Origin: an uncultured Prochlorococcus sp.
GTDB taxonomy: Bacteria; Cyanobacteriota; Cyanobacteriia; PCC-6307; Cyanobiaceae
Assembly (NCBI GenBank): GCA_902571335.1
Contig: CACGBT010000010.1
Coordinates: forward strand, 1-56,647
Length of the DNA: 56,647 nt
Direction: 5' to 3'
A program made the translations under genes and the position numbers. Position 1 is the first letter of the stretch; every line of letters begins with the position of its first letter. Under the pieces are notes generated by a model. The model was given only the letters and a program-made list of their open reading frames with translations. It ran no database searches and was not told where the DNA came from. This document shows, piece by piece, positions 21,390 through 31,439 of this stretch.

Positions 21390-22478
21390 GTGCCTACAAC
21401 AAAGAAAAGAAGAGTTTTTCCTTTTACAGCAGTAATTGGTCAAGAAGAAATGAAATTAGCTCTCTTGTTAAATGTTATTGATCCAAGAATTGGAGGAGTG
21501 ATGATAATGGGTGATAGAGGGACTGGAAAGTCTACTACAATCAGAGCCTTAGCTGATTTGTTGCCTGCAATTGATGTTGTTAAAGACGATCCATATAATA
21601 GTTCACTAGTCGATCCTGATTTACAAAGTAAAGAAGTTTTGGAAAAAATTACTCAAGGAGAAAATCTTGAAAGTATTCAAAAACAAGTACCTATGGTTGA
21701 TTTGCCGTTAGGGGCTACTGAAGACAGGCTATGTGGAACCATTGATATAGAGAAGGCTTTGAGCGAAGGTGTTAAGGCATTCGAACCAGGTCTATTAGCA
21801 AAAGCTAATAGGGGTTTACTATATGTTGATGAAGTGAATTTACTTGATGATCATTTAGTTGATGTACTTTTAGATTCGGCCGCTTCCGGATGGAATACCG
21901 TTGAAAGGGAGGGGGTCTCAGTTCGACATCCTGCTAGGTTTGTCCTTATTGGTTCAGGAAATCCAGAAGAAGGTGAATTAAGGCCTCAACTATTGGATAG
22001 GTTTGGAATGAGTGTTGAAGTTAAAACAGTTAGAGATGCTGAATTAAGAGTTCAAGTAGTTGATCAAAGAACTTCTTTTGATGATAATCCTGATAAGTTT
22101 TCATTGAGTGTTGAGAAACAACAGGATGAACTTCAACAAAAAGTTATTAAAGCACAAGAAATATTAAATTCTGTTCAAATGGACGATGACTTAAGATTGA
22201 ATATTTCTGCAATTTGCGGAGAACTAGATGTAGATGGTTTACGTGGAGATATTGTTACAAATCGATCAGCAAGGGCAATTGCTGCATTTGAGGGCAGAAC
22301 TGAAGTGCAAGAAGATGACATAGCAAGGGTTATTTCTTGTTCTTTAAGACATAGGCTTAGAAAAGATCCCTTAGAACAAGTTGATTCAGGTGAAAAAGTT
22401 ATTCAAGCTTTTTGTAAAGTGTTTGATTTAGATGAAAAAGAAAATCTTTCAAAATTTCAATTATCAGCTGAAGCTTAA
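21390..22478 (+). CDS. chlI: Magnesium chelatase ATPase subunit I
   Basis: AAA+ subunit of the complex that inserts Mg2+ into protoporphyrin IX, the first step towards chlorophyll. Walker [11 protein letters not shown] starts at residue 41, Walker B is [11 protein letters not shown], and the sensor/arginine segments [24 protein letters not shown] are intact. Length 362 is normal. The start is a GTG at 21390 after a 117-base gap that probably carries its promoter. Partners ChlD and ChlH are not in the window. Confidence 0.97.
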   Translation: MPTTKKRRVFPFTAVIGQEEMKLALLLNVIDPRIGGVMIMGDRGTGKSTTIRALADLLPAIDVVKDDPYNSSLVDPDLQSKEVLEKITQGENLESIQKQVPMVDLPLGATEDRLCGTIDIEKALSEGVKAFEPGLLAKANRGLLYVDEVNLLDDHLVDVLLDSAASGWNTVEREGVSVRHPARFVLIGSGNPEEGELRPQLLDRFGMSVEVKTVRDAELRVQVVDQRTSFDDNPDKFSLSVEKQQDELQQKVIKAQEILNSVQMDDDLRLNISAICGELDVDGLRGDIVTNRSARAIAAFEGRTEVQEDDIARVISCSLRHRLRKDPLEQVDSGEKVIQAFCKVFDLDEKENLSKFQLSAEA

Positions 22479-22483
22479 TAACA

Positions 22484-22957
22484 GTGAGAATAATTGGGAT
22501 TGACCCCGGATTAGCTAGAGTTGGTTATGGAATAATAGAAATAGAAAATGAAAGAAAGATATTATTAGATTGCGGCGTTATTGAGACAGGTAAAGATAAA
22601 AAAGAAGAAGATAGACTTTATGAGATCTTCCAAGATCTTAATGAATTAATAAATCATTGGAAACCAACTTCAGCGGCAGTAGAAAAATTTTTCTTTTATA
22701 GGTCAAGTACTACTATTAGTGTGGTGCAGGCCAGAGGCGTGATTATGATGGTATTGGCCTCTAAAAAAATTGATGTTAGTGAGTACTCACCTGCTCAGAT
22801 AAAATTAACAATTGCTGGGTCTGGAAAGGCATCTAAGAAAGATATTCTTGATGCTGTTATGTATAACTTAGATCTTTACAAACCTCCAAAACCTGATGAT
22901 TCAGCAGATGCATTGGCTATAGCACTTACAAAACTAAATGAGGATGGCTTTAACTGA
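22484..22957 (+). CDS. ruvC: Holliday junction endonuclease RuvC
   Basis: Resolves four-way DNA junctions together with RuvAB. The four acidic active-site positions of the family are present: Asp7 in [13 protein letters not shown], Glu67 in AAVEKFFF, and Asp139 and Asp142 in [13 protein letters not shown]. Length 157 is standard. It starts with a GTG 5 bases after the chlI stop, so the two are probably co-transcribed despite unrelated roles. Confidence 0.96.
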   Translation: MRIIGIDPGLARVGYGIIEIENERKILLDCGVIETGKDKKEEDRLYEIFQDLNELINHWKPTSAAVEKFFFYRSSTTISVVQARGVIMMVLASKKIDVSEYSPAQIKLTIAGSGKASKKDILDAVMYNLDLYKPPKPDDSADALAIALTKLNEDGFN

Positions 22958-22966
22958 AAATTTAAT

Positions 22967-23524
22967 ATGACGATCTTTGAAAATAAGAAATTGGAAAGGG
23001 ATACGTTTAGAAAACTACGAGATGGGATTTCTCTTAATCAAAGAGAAAATGTGGAAAAAAATGTAAGATTATATATTGATTCCTTTATTAAGGGATATAA
23101 AAATATTGGTTATATAGCAATATATTGGCCTCTAAAAAATGAAGTTGATATAAGAAGTCTTAAGAAAAAATTTACTTTAGCTTTGCCTAGATGTGAAGGT
23201 AAAAAAGAGTTGTTATTTTATCCATGGGACCAAAAACCTCTTACCAAAGACTTTGAGGGGATACTAAGTCCAAATAATTCTTTCCCATTAAGTCATTTGC
23301 AGATAAGCATGATATTTGTACCATGTCTTTCAGTTGATAAAAATTTAACAAGATTAGGTTATGGAGGAGGTTATTTTGACAAATTAAGAAGAGATAATGC
23401 TTGGAGAAATGTTCCATGCATAGGAGTATTAACTTCTAATTGTGTAAGTACGGTTCCATTAACCAGAGCTGAGTGGGATATTCCTTTATCGGGCTTTATC
23501 ACAGAAAAAGAAATATTTGTATAA
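22967..23524 (+). CDS. 5-formyltetrahydrofolate cyclo-ligase family protein
   Basis: A 185-residue protein that would convert 5-formyl-THF to 5,10-methenyl-THF with ATP. The family signature LGYGGGYFDKL lies at residues 130-140, and the substrate segment IAIYWPLKNEVDIR at 50-63. It begins 9 bases after ruvC and belongs to the same run. Functionally it complements FolD encoded at about 7 kb. Confidence 0.93.
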   Translation: MTIFENKKLERDTFRKLRDGISLNQRENVEKNVRLYIDSFIKGYKNIGYIAIYWPLKNEVDIRSLKKKFTLALPRCEGKKELLFYPWDQKPLTKDFEGILSPNNSFPLSHLQISMIFVPCLSVDKNLTRLGYGGGYFDKLRRDNAWRNVPCIGVLTSNCVSTVPLTRAEWDIPLSGFITEKEIFV

Positions 23525-23563
23525 TAGAAGATTCATAAAGTGATTAATTTATAGTTTTAAAAA

Positions 23564-23983
23564 ATGGAAAATCAGGAAAATTACAATAATTTATCAAAAT
23601 TAGTAGAAAAGTTGAAGAAATCAGAAGATTCAAAAAGAAAATATGAATATATTTTATGGTTAGGCAAAAAATTAAAAGAACCAGATAGTGAAATCCTTGT
23701 TGAAGAAAATAAAGTTAAGGGATGCGTTTCAGAAGTTTTTGTTAAGGCAACTATTAAAGCCGGTAAATTATTTTGGGAAGGATATTCTGATGCTCTCATA
23801 ACAAAGGGTTTATTGGCCTTTCTAATAAGTGGATTAAATGAGTTAACACCAAAAGAAGTTGTTGAAATAGATAAGAAATTTATAGAAGATACTGGTTTGA
23901 AATCAAGCTTAACTCCTTCTCGGTCAAATGGTTTTTTAAACATTTTATTGAAAATGCAGTCTCAAGCAAATGAATTTTTGTAG
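23564..23983 (+). CDS. sufE: Cysteine desulfuration protein SufE
   Basis: Accepts persulfide sulfur from the SufS desulfurase and passes it to the Suf scaffold for Fe-S clusters. The acceptor Cys54 lies in VKGCVSEVFV, and the WLGKKL helix before it is family-like. Length 139 is typical. The suf operon itself is not in this window. The gap to the upstream gene is 39 bases. Confidence 0.94.
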   Translation: MENQENYNNLSKLVEKLKKSEDSKRKYEYILWLGKKLKEPDSEILVEENKVKGCVSEVFVKATIKAGKLFWEGYSDALITKGLLAFLISGLNELTPKEVVEIDKKFIEDTGLKSSLTPSRSNGFLNILLKMQSQANEFL

Positions 23984-24027
23984 GCCTAATAATATAAAAT
24001 TAAACTCAAAGTCAAAAGAAATAAAAA

Positions 24028-25329
24028 ATGAGAAAATGCAAAATTGGGATTGTAGGTTTTGGAACTGTAGGTTCAGGGATTTATAAAATATTAAGTTCTG
24101 AAGTTGATTCACATCCAATTCTAAAAGAAATAGAAATTGCAAAAATAGCAGTTAAAGATCTTAATAAAAAAAGGGATATTGAGCTAGATAAAAATTTATT
24201 AACTGATGATCCATTTAAATTAATTAATGACCCCTCTATAGATGTAATTGTTGAAGTAATGGGTGGGGTTGATTTGGCGAAAGATATTATTCTGCAATCA
24301 TTAAAATTAGGTAAATCTGTTGTTACAGCAAATAAAGCAGTCATTGCAAGATATGGAGAAGAAATATATAAAACTGCATCTAAAGAAGGACTTTATATAT
24401 TGTCAGAGGCGGCAGTTTGCGGGGGAATTCCTATAATTGAACCCTTAAAAAGATCACTAAAAAGCAACAGCATAAAAAAAATGGTTGGGATAATAAATGG
24501 CACAACAAATTTTATTCTTTCAAAGATGACAAATGAAAAAGCTGATTACAAGGAGACCTTAAAATTGGCCCAAAGCCTTGGGTATGCAGAATTTGATCCA
24601 ACTGCAGATGTTGAGGGCCATGATGCAGCTGATAAGATTTCAATTCTTAGTGAACTTGCATTTGGAGGAAAAATTAAAAGAGAGGAGATTCATTCCGAGG
24701 GCATTAGTAAAATCAATCTAAAGGATATCGAATATGCCAATAAATTAGGCTTTGAAATAAAACTTTTAGCGCTCTCCGAAAGGGGACAAATTAATAGTAA
24801 TGATTCACTCGCTTTAAATATTTGGGTAGGACCTTCTTTGATTCCAAAATCTCATCCATTGTCAACAGTTAAGGGAGTTAATAATGCCTTATTGATTGAG
24901 GCTGATCCTCTTGGAGAAATAATGTTATATGGTCCAGGTGCAGGTAGTGGCCCAACTGCAGCATCAGTAGTATCAGATATATTAAATCTGCATGCCGCCT
25001 CAGTAAAAAATAATAATTCAATCGATCCTTTATTATCTTTTGATTTCTGGAGAAACTGCCATATAATAAGTTCTTCACAAATAAATAAAAAAAATTACCT
25101 TAGAATTATTTGTCTTGATAGTCCAGGTGTCATAGGAAAGATTGGAGATATTTTTGGAAAGAATAATGTATCAATCGAATCAATTGTTCAACTTGATGCT
25201 AGTGAGGACAAAGCTGAGATTGTCGTTATTACTCATGAGGTGAATAATGGAGATTTTGAGAGATCGAAAGATGCAATAAATTCGCTAAATGAAGTCAAAA
25301 TTATTGCAAGTCAATTAAGTTGTATTTAA
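24028..25329 (+). CDS. hom: Homoserine dehydrogenase
   Basis: Reduces aspartate semialdehyde to homoserine on the way to threonine and methionine. The N-terminal Rossmann loop is IVGFGTVGSGIYK (residues 8-20), the catalytic domain has INGTTNFIL and the EGHDAADKISIL signature with the catalytic Lys, and residues from about 350 form an ACT regulatory domain beginning LRIICLDSPGVIGKIG. Length 433 is typical of the monofunctional enzyme. A 69-base gap follows before the next small gene. Confidence 0.96.
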   Translation: MRKCKIGIVGFGTVGSGIYKILSSEVDSHPILKEIEIAKIAVKDLNKKRDIELDKNLLTDDPFKLINDPSIDVIVEVMGGVDLAKDIILQSLKLGKSVVTANKAVIARYGEEIYKTASKEGLYILSEAAVCGGIPIIEPLKRSLKSNSIKKMVGIINGTTNFILSKMTNEKADYKETLKLAQSLGYAEFDPTADVEGHDAADKISILSELAFGGKIKREEIHSEGISKINLKDIEYANKLGFEIKLLALSERGQINSNDSLALNIWVGPSLIPKSHPLSTVKGVNNALLIEADPLGEIMLYGPGAGSGPTAASVVSDILNLHAASVKNNNSIDPLLSFDFWRNCHIISSSQINKKNYLRIICLDSPGVIGKIGDIFGKNNVSIESIVQLDASEDKAEIVVITHEVNNGDFERSKDAINSLNEVKIIASQLSCI

Positions 25330-25398
25330 AAAAATAGTTTGCAAATTTCTTTATAGCTTGGTAAACCGAAGAAAGTAAGTGTTTGGTTTTAGCACCTA

Positions 25399-25647
25399 AT
25401 GATTCATTCAAAACTATTAGATAATAATGAAAATAATAATTTAATTTTTTCTGAAAAACTTTATAAAGGAGCTTGTGTAAAAATTAAAAATAGCAATAAG
25501 ACTTTTCAAGTAATTGGTTTAAATAAAGGAAAAGAAATTTGTTGGGTGAGAGAGTGGCCTTTTGCTTGTAATTCTAAAAAAACATTTGCTTTAGAAATTA
25601 GTCAAATAACCTTACAAATTTTCTGCTCAAATAATTCTTCAGAATAA
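25399..25647 (+). CDS. Conserved hypothetical protein, small, probable SH3-like beta fold
   Basis: An 82-residue soluble protein. After a polar N-terminus it has alternating hydrophobic strands (LYKGACVKIK, TFQVIGLNKG, ICWVREWPF, TFALEISQI), suggesting a small beta barrel of the SH3/KOW kind; that is an inference. I do not recognise a function. It sits 17 bases before the ABC binding lipoprotein gene on the same strand. Confidence 0.65.
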   Translation: MIHSKLLDNNENNNLIFSEKLYKGACVKIKNSNKTFQVIGLNKGKEICWVREWPFACNSKKTFALEISQITLQIFCSNNSSE

Positions 25648-25664
25648 TTAAGAACTAAGGAAAT

Positions 25665-27236
25665 ATGAAAAAAAAAATTGTTTTATCAATATTTATAATT
25701 TTAATTTCTTTTTTACAGAATTCTTGCGGCTCAAAAAGAATATCTAAAAAAATCATAGTAGCAAGTTCTGGAAAAATTGAATCTTTAGATCCAGCTAGAG
25801 CAAATACTCTTAAAGCAATTCAATTAATCAGTTCTCTTGGAGACACATTATATGAATTAAATTCTGACGGAGAATTAATACCTGAATTGGCCTCGGGGAT
25901 GCCAGTTATTTCAAAGGACAGACTTCAAATAACTATCAATTTAAGAAAGAATGTTTTTTTTCACGATGGAACTGCATTTAACTCAAATGCTATGAAGTTT
26001 ACCTTTGATAGATTCAAAAGAATTGGAACGATGAACTATATTTTAGGGAATAAGATTAAATCAATAGAAACGCCAAGTGAATATTCAGTCACAATAAATT
26101 TGAATAAACCATCAAGTTCTTTAAATGGTTTACTCACATCAGTAAATTTAACTCCAATATCTCCTACATTTTACAGACAATATTCTGATAAATTTCTAAA
26201 TGAAAAATTTGTTGGTACTGGCAAGTATGTGCTGACCAGTTTTTCTAATGAAGTTCAATCAATTGATCCATATTTGAATTATTGGGGTGAAAAGCCCTTA
26301 AATAAAGGAGTTGATTTTGTGGGATATTCAAATTCATCCTCTCTTTTTGGGGCTTTAAAAAGTAAACAAATTGACGTGCTTTTATCAAATTCAATTGATG
26401 ATAGTCAGAGAAAAAGCTTAAATGATTTAAGCAAAAATAAACAGTTTAATGAAGGTAATAGCCCTTTCACTGAATTAAGTTTTATAAGCCTCAAAACTAA
26501 TTCTTATCCCCTAAGTAATCTTAATTTAAGACTGGCTTTGGCAAAAAGTCTTAATAGAAAATTGATTAGTGAGAAAGTAAGTTATGGATTAAGGAAGCCA
26601 TCTAGATCAATTATTCCTCCGATATTAAAAAAAGATAATCAAGAACTGTGGCCTAAATATGATTATTTAGAAGCGAGAAGGTTATTGCAAAAAGAAAATT
26701 ATTGCAATGGAAATACTCTAAAAATACCCCTTACTTATAGATCGAATGTACCAGCTGACAAGCTTATTGCTCTGACATGGCAAGAAGAAATTAAAAATTC
26801 TTTGGAAGATTGTATTGATATTGAACTCAATGGGGTTGAATCTACAACAGTTTATAAGAATCTAAGTTTAGGAATTTATACGGCAGTTATTCTCGATTGG
26901 ACTGGGGCTTATTCAGATCCAGAGGCTTATCTTACCCCTCTTTTAAGTTGTAATGAAATAGTTGATGGCATATGTAAAAAAGGAGAATCAGTTTACAGCG
27001 GTAGTTTTTGGGGATCTAATAAAGTGGAAAGTTTATTTCTTGAGAGTGAAAAAATAAGTGGAATTAAAAGATTAGAAAAACTTGTTGAAATTGAAAAAAT
27101 AGCCGCAAGTTCAATACCTTATATTCCTATTTGGATCTCCTCTCAAAAAGCATGGTCACAAAATAAAATATCAAAACCTATTTTTAATGGCGCAGGAATA
27201 ATTTCATTGAGTGATCTTGATTTAATTAATGAGTAG
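25665..27236 (+). CDS. ABC transporter substrate-binding lipoprotein, peptide/nickel family (SBP_bac_5)
   Basis: A 523-residue extracytoplasmic binding protein. The N-terminus is a lipoprotein signal with the lipobox ending at Cys21 (LQNSCGS). The mature part has family 5 features: SLDPARANT, ELNSDGELIPELASG, FHDGTAFNSNAMKFTFDR and a C-terminal WTGAYSDPEAYL segment. Peptides, nickel or other oligomers are possible ligands. The stop overlaps the permease start by 8 bases, so the two are translated together. Confidence 0.92.
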   Translation: MKKKIVLSIFIILISFLQNSCGSKRISKKIIVASSGKIESLDPARANTLKAIQLISSLGDTLYELNSDGELIPELASGMPVISKDRLQITINLRKNVFFHDGTAFNSNAMKFTFDRFKRIGTMNYILGNKIKSIETPSEYSVTINLNKPSSSLNGLLTSVNLTPISPTFYRQYSDKFLNEKFVGTGKYVLTSFSNEVQSIDPYLNYWGEKPLNKGVDFVGYSNSSSLFGALKSKQIDVLLSNSIDDSQRKSLNDLSKNKQFNEGNSPFTELSFISLKTNSYPLSNLNLRLALAKSLNRKLISEKVSYGLRKPSRSIIPPILKKDNQELWPKYDYLEARRLLQKENYCNGNTLKIPLTYRSNVPADKLIALTWQEEIKNSLEDCIDIELNGVESTTVYKNLSLGIYTAVILDWTGAYSDPEAYLTPLLSCNEIVDGICKKGESVYSGSFWGSNKVESLFLESEKISGIKRLEKLVEIEKIAASSIPYIPIWISSQKAWSQNKISKPIFNGAGIISLSDLDLINE

Positions 27237-28251
27237 AAATTTAAATAAACTACTAAATTATTCCTTATTAAAAATTTCATTAATACCGATAATGTTATGG
27301 ATAATTTCTTCATTAGTTTTTATTTTATTAAGAGTTGCTCCAGGCGATCCTGTCGATGCCATACTTGGATCTGGTGCAGATGAGGTCTCTAGGGAATTTC
27401 TAAGAAATAAATTGGGGCTAAATGAACCTTTGATAAATCAATATTTTTCATATATTAAAAATATATTGCACTTAGATTTTGGCCAATCTCTTAGTACCCA
27501 AGAGCCAGTCCTTAATATTATTATAAAGTCATTGCCTGCAAGTCTTGAGCTTGGATTCTTTTCAATATTAAGTGCCATACTAATAGGTTTCCCATTGGGA
27601 TTAGTTGGCTTAAGAAATAGAGGGAAAAGGACTGATTATATTACGAGAATATTAGGAATTGCTACATATGCGATCCCTCCTTTTTGGGGTGCAATGTTAG
27701 CGCAATTATTATTTTCTGTATTTTTTAATATTTCCCCAATTGGAGGGAGATTTCCGATATTTCAGCAACAACCCCAAATTACAGGTTTTCTAGTTTTAGA
27801 TAGTATTCTTTCAAATAATATTATTGCCTTGAAAGATAGTCTTTATCATCTCGCACTTCCTTCGATTACCCTTGGCTTTTTATTAAGTGGTATATTCAGC
27901 CGCTCATTAAGAGTAAATTTGGATAAGACATTAAAAAGTGATTATGTAAATGCTGCTATTTGTAGAGGAATATCAAGGAAAAAAATATTTTTAAACCATG
28001 CATTGCCTAATGCTCTATTGCCAATTGTTACTATTTCTGGCTTGACTATGGCCTCTTTAGCAGGAGGTGCTCTTTTGTTCGAGGTGACTTTTTCATGGCC
28101 AGGTATAGCTTTAAGATTACATGAAGCTATTTCTCAAAGAGACTATAACTTGGTTCAAGGAATTGTAATTTTTACCTCTTTGCTTATAGTCTCTCTAAAT
28201 CTCTTCGTGGATATTTTAATCGCATATTTAGATCCACGAATAGAGTACTAA
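27229..28251 (+). CDS. ABC transporter permease, DppB/NikB family
   Basis: A 340-residue inner-membrane permease with six predicted helices. RVAPGDPVDAILG near the N-terminus and the EAA loop AAICRGISRKKIFLNHALPN are typical of the DppB/OppB half. It overlaps the binding-protein gene by 8 bases. No second (DppC-type) permease or ATPase lies in the window, so the transporter must be completed by genes elsewhere or work as a homodimer. Its stop overlaps the convergent hydrolase stop by 4 bp. Confidence 0.93.
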   Translation: MSRNLNKLLNYSLLKISLIPIMLWIISSLVFILLRVAPGDPVDAILGSGADEVSREFLRNKLGLNEPLINQYFSYIKNILHLDFGQSLSTQEPVLNIIIKSLPASLELGFFSILSAILIGFPLGLVGLRNRGKRTDYITRILGIATYAIPPFWGAMLAQLLFSVFFNISPIGGRFPIFQQQPQITGFLVLDSILSNNIIALKDSLYHLALPSITLGFLLSGIFSRSLRVNLDKTLKSDYVNAAICRGISRKKIFLNHALPNALLPIVTISGLTMASLAGGALLFEVTFSWPGIALRLHEAISQRDYNLVQGIVIFTSLLIVSLNLFVDILIAYLDPRIEY

Positions 28252-29798
28252 TTTTCGGAAATCTCTTTTATCGTTTCAAGATCTAAAAGATGGAAATTAA
28301 GTCCCAAATCTCTTTGGTTTTTAACTACATTAGGGATCTTTTGGTCTTTAATATTTTTTAAAAATTCAACTATAAATTTAGTAGATAAATCTTGTACTAA
28401 TATTGGCTTTGAGCCAATAAAAGGTTCACTTATTTTGAAGAGGTCATTATTTTCTTCATAGCTTTTATTAATTCTTATTGGAGAGAAATGACTTGCTCCT
28501 TCAATAATTAGAAATCTATTCGATGGATTATCTAAAGCATAAAAAACTCTGAATTGTTCATTGATTAACGGTGTAATAAGGTCATAAGTACCACCTATTA
28601 GAAGAGTTGGTGCTTTAATGCCTGTACTATTTTCTTTTGGCCATACTAAACTTCCAAATGAATTAAAACCTACTATGGCACTGGCCTTATTATTGTTATT
28701 TTTCTTAGGGAATGGTATTTCGCTCAACTGGCATTGAAGTAATTTTGATAAATTTGTTACCGCAAAGTCTTTTAATGCCGAATCACATTTTTTCTCTAGT
28801 TGATCAGTAGGTCTCTTGCCTTCATATAAAAGTGCTATTAAAGCACCAAGTGAATGCCCCATTAAAATATAAGAATTATTAGGTAAATCAAATTCTCCAT
28901 TTTCATGAGCTTTCAATACAGCATCTAAATCTTTAATTCTATATAAGAAAAAGTCTACACTTCCTGGTATTGTTTCCTTACCATCGAGTACTTTTATGAA
29001 TGATTCTAAATTACTCCCTCTATGATCTATGAATAATATTGGCCAGCCTCTTCTAGCCAATTCGTTTCCTATCCATTTGAAATTATTAATTTCGCCTCCA
29101 AGTCCTGGCATAAATATTATCAATTCTTTATCAACATTTGTTTTATTGCTTTTCCATATTTCAATTTCAAAAGGTTTCACTCGGTGAGGAGCATAAATCT
29201 TTTTATCAATTTTTATTAGATCTTTAGTTGATTTTTTTTCAGTATTTTTAAAGGCGTTTTGTTTAGTTCTTTCAAGTTTATTTAATTTGGACAATAGTTC
29301 TTGTTGCATTGATAATTTATTTTTCCAAGATGAAATTATTAAAATTAGATTATCAATATCTAGTGAAATTTCTTCTGTTGGTAATGCCTTTATAATGTCT
29401 AAAGTTGAAACTTCTTTTTTTTGATCTAATAAATTTTCTATAGTGTTATATATTTCTGTTCCATTATTGTCATTTGGAACTTTAATGCTTTTGCTTAATT
29501 CTGTAAGAATTTTACGTCCTATCCAACTTCTTAATATTTCTCTATTTAATCCCTCTTCTTTGAAAACTGGAAATTCTAAAAATTTTGATAATTCAAAAAC
29601 TCTTATAAATCCATTTTTTTTTAACCAATCTATTAATTCTGTTGATTCATCTTTATATTTTTCTAATTTTGATAATTGTTCTATAGTAAGAGGGATTTCC
29701 ATCTCTTCAAACTTAATATTTATCTTTTCCGCAGCCTTTAAATCATTATTAAAAAATAAACCACAAAAACTAAAAAAAATTATAAAAATGTATTTCAC
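28248..29798 (-). CDS. Secreted alpha/beta hydrolase with N-terminal DUF1400-like domain
   Basis: A 516-residue protein: signal peptide (about residues 1-22, ending NDLKA/AEK), an alpha-helical N-terminal domain like DUF1400 of cyanobacterial hydrolases (about 25-150), then an alpha/beta hydrolase. The nucleophile is Ser316 in MGHSLGAL; HFSPI near residue 445 could supply the His, and the oxyanion segment is FMPGLGGEINNF. The substrate is unknown; lipase/esterase action is inferred. The start is a GTG whose first base lies 2 bases from the divergent GTG of the MFS gene. Confidence 0.82.
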   Translation of the reverse strand: MKYIFIIFFSFCGLFFNNDLKAAEKINIKFEEMEIPLTIEQLSKLEKYKDESTELIDWLKKNGFIRVFELSKFLEFPVFKEEGLNREILRSWIGRKILTELSKSIKVPNDNNGTEIYNTIENLLDQKKEVSTLDIIKALPTEEISLDIDNLILIISSWKNKLSMQQELLSKLNKLERTKQNAFKNTEKKSTKDLIKIDKKIYAPHRVKPFEIEIWKSNKTNVDKELIIFMPGLGGEINNFKWIGNELARRGWPILFIDHRGSNLESFIKVLDGKETIPGSVDFFLYRIKDLDAVLKAHENGEFDLPNNSYILMGHSLGALIALLYEGKRPTDQLEKKCDSALKDFAVTNLSKLLQCQLSEIPFPKKNNNNKASAIVGFNSFGSLVWPKENSTGIKAPTLLIGGTYDLITPLINEQFRVFYALDNPSNRFLIIEGASHFSPIRINKSYEENNDLFKISEPFIGSKPILVQDLSTKFIVEFLKNIKDQKIPNVVKNQRDLGLNFHLLDLETIKEISEN

Positions 29799-29800
29799 TA

Positions 29801-31030
29801 GTGATTAGTCCAAATAGTTTACAAATTAGCAAAAATTGGTGGATTCAATTTCCATATCATTTGAGGTTAATAACCAAGATAAGATTTTTCGCTGCATTTG
29901 GAGCAGGAGGTGTTATTTATTTAACATCACTTATTTTTAATAACCTAGGATTATCGGCGACAGATATTGGCCTGGGATTTACAGTTTCAGCAATAATTGG
30001 AACCTTAACAAGACTCTTTACGGGTAATTATCTTAATAAAACGGGAAAAATACAATTTCCCATAATTACTTCTTCAATACTAAGTATTGCCGCTAGCTTA
30101 TGCCTCATTTTTTCAAGAGATACGTTTTTGTACATAATTGGACAATCACTTGTTGGGGCTGCTGCAGGAATATATTGGCCTGCTGCCGAGTTTGGGGTGC
30201 CCTATTTTTGTCATCCTATCGAAACACGCAAAGCGTATGCTCTTGTAAGAAGTTCGGAGGCTTTAGGAATATTTCTAGGGGTATTCTTAGGAGGTTATAT
30301 GACGAATTTTTTGTACTCTAAATCAATTTTTATTAATGATATATTTTGCATGTTAGTTATCACATATTTAATATCTAGAAATAGTTCTTCTATTAAAAGA
30401 AACTTAGAAAATTTCCAAAAAAAATTTGCAGATCCAATTAATCAGGGACAATTGAAATGGAATAAAAATTCAACAATAATAATTTTATCTATTTTATTGA
30501 TAACTACCTCTTTAGCTCTGATTCAAGTAACTTTGCCTCTAGATCTTGTTAAAGGCGGAGTATATCGCAATGCATTAAGCAAAGAAATTATTAGTCTTAT
30601 AATTTCTATTCAGTTAATTTTATTGTTGTTTTTACAATGGCCTATTGGATCTTGGATATCAAAAAAAGGGAGATTATTTGGGTTAAAATTTAGTTTGATA
30701 AATTTCTCTTTCGCTTCATTTTTATTATTTATTTCTAGTTATTTAAATATCCCAGCTTTTTATTTAATTTCTTTTTCATTGATATTAGTAAGTTTAGGGA
30801 CTGCTTCATTTCTCCCAACATCAACAGATATCGTTTTCAGAATAGCTCCTTCAAACAAAAAAGGTTTTGCACTTGCTCTATTATCACAATGTTTCGCTAT
30901 GGGTTATTTTTTTGGACCATTTATTTCGGGACGTATATTAGATCTATTTGGTTATGCTTCAGTAATCTGGCTATCTATTTCATTTGCTTGCTTTATGATT
31001 TTTGCAATCCTATTTAAAAGATTATTTTAA
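29801..31030 (+). CDS. Major facilitator superfamily transporter
   Basis: A 409-residue membrane protein with about 12 hydrophobic segments. The first cytoplasmic loop has LTRLFTGNYLNKTGK, resembling the MFS GxLaDrxGrk motif, and the second half repeats it as PIGSWISKKGRLFGLK. Substrate unknown. The start used is a GTG at 29801, only 2 bases from the divergent hydrolase start; a later start within the first 20 codons is possible. The stop overlaps the convergent gene by 4 bp. Confidence 0.85.
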   Translation: MISPNSLQISKNWWIQFPYHLRLITKIRFFAAFGAGGVIYLTSLIFNNLGLSATDIGLGFTVSAIIGTLTRLFTGNYLNKTGKIQFPIITSSILSIAASLCLIFSRDTFLYIIGQSLVGAAAGIYWPAAEFGVPYFCHPIETRKAYALVRSSEALGIFLGVFLGGYMTNFLYSKSIFINDIFCMLVITYLISRNSSSIKRNLENFQKKFADPINQGQLKWNKNSTIIILSILLITTSLALIQVTLPLDLVKGGVYRNALSKEIISLIISIQLILLLFLQWPIGSWISKKGRLFGLKFSLINFSFASFLLFISSYLNIPAFYLISFSLILVSLGTASFLPTSTDIVFRIAPSNKKGFALALLSQCFAMGYFFGPFISGRILDLFGYASVIWLSISFACFMIFAILFKRLF

Positions 31031-31398
31031 TTAATCTTTTCTAATTCAATAATTCTTCTCTCTCTTAAAAATAAGAAAAAAGGTGCAGAGAATGCGAATG
31101 CTATAAGAAAAGTTCCAATGTATACTACCCACATATTCTTCATGTTTAGTTTTTTTGATTCATTTACTATCCATATAAAAATAGCGCTTGCACCTACTAA
31201 TAGGTCTCTAGAAATTGACTGAGCTGCAGGGTTTGCATTCGCTAAAGAAATGAAGTTATTTATATCAAAGCTGTTTCCATATTCCCTAGCAAATTCGAAA
31301 TTTGCCATCATTGGCAGGACAGCACCCAAAATTGATAGAAAAAGGTAAAGATAAGATAGTATCTGTTTATTATCTTTTAAAATGTTAAATGAATTCAC
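31027..31398 (-). CDS. DUF2834 membrane protein
   Basis: A 123-residue protein with four hydrophobic segments, fitting DUF2834, a family of unknown function common in cyanobacteria and algae (for example LYLFLSILGAVLPM and FAREYGNSFDINNFISLA). The start is a GTG at 31398. It converges on the MFS gene, and the sugar kinase gene diverges 41 bases upstream. Confidence 0.72.
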   Translation of the reverse strand: MNSFNILKDNKQILSYLYLFLSILGAVLPMMANFEFAREYGNSFDINNFISLANANPAAQSISRDLLVGASAIFIWIVNESKKLNMKNMWVVYIGTFLIAFAFSAPFFLFLRERRIIELEKIN

Positions 31399-31439
31399 TT
31401 TTCAAAAATATTTCTTTTAATAATAGTATTTAAAAGCTT

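Noticed and set aside
25351..25398. AAACC...GGTTT inverted repeat before the small gene at 25399, considered as a terminator for hom
   Set aside because: The stem is only 5-6 bp with a long loop and no proper T run.
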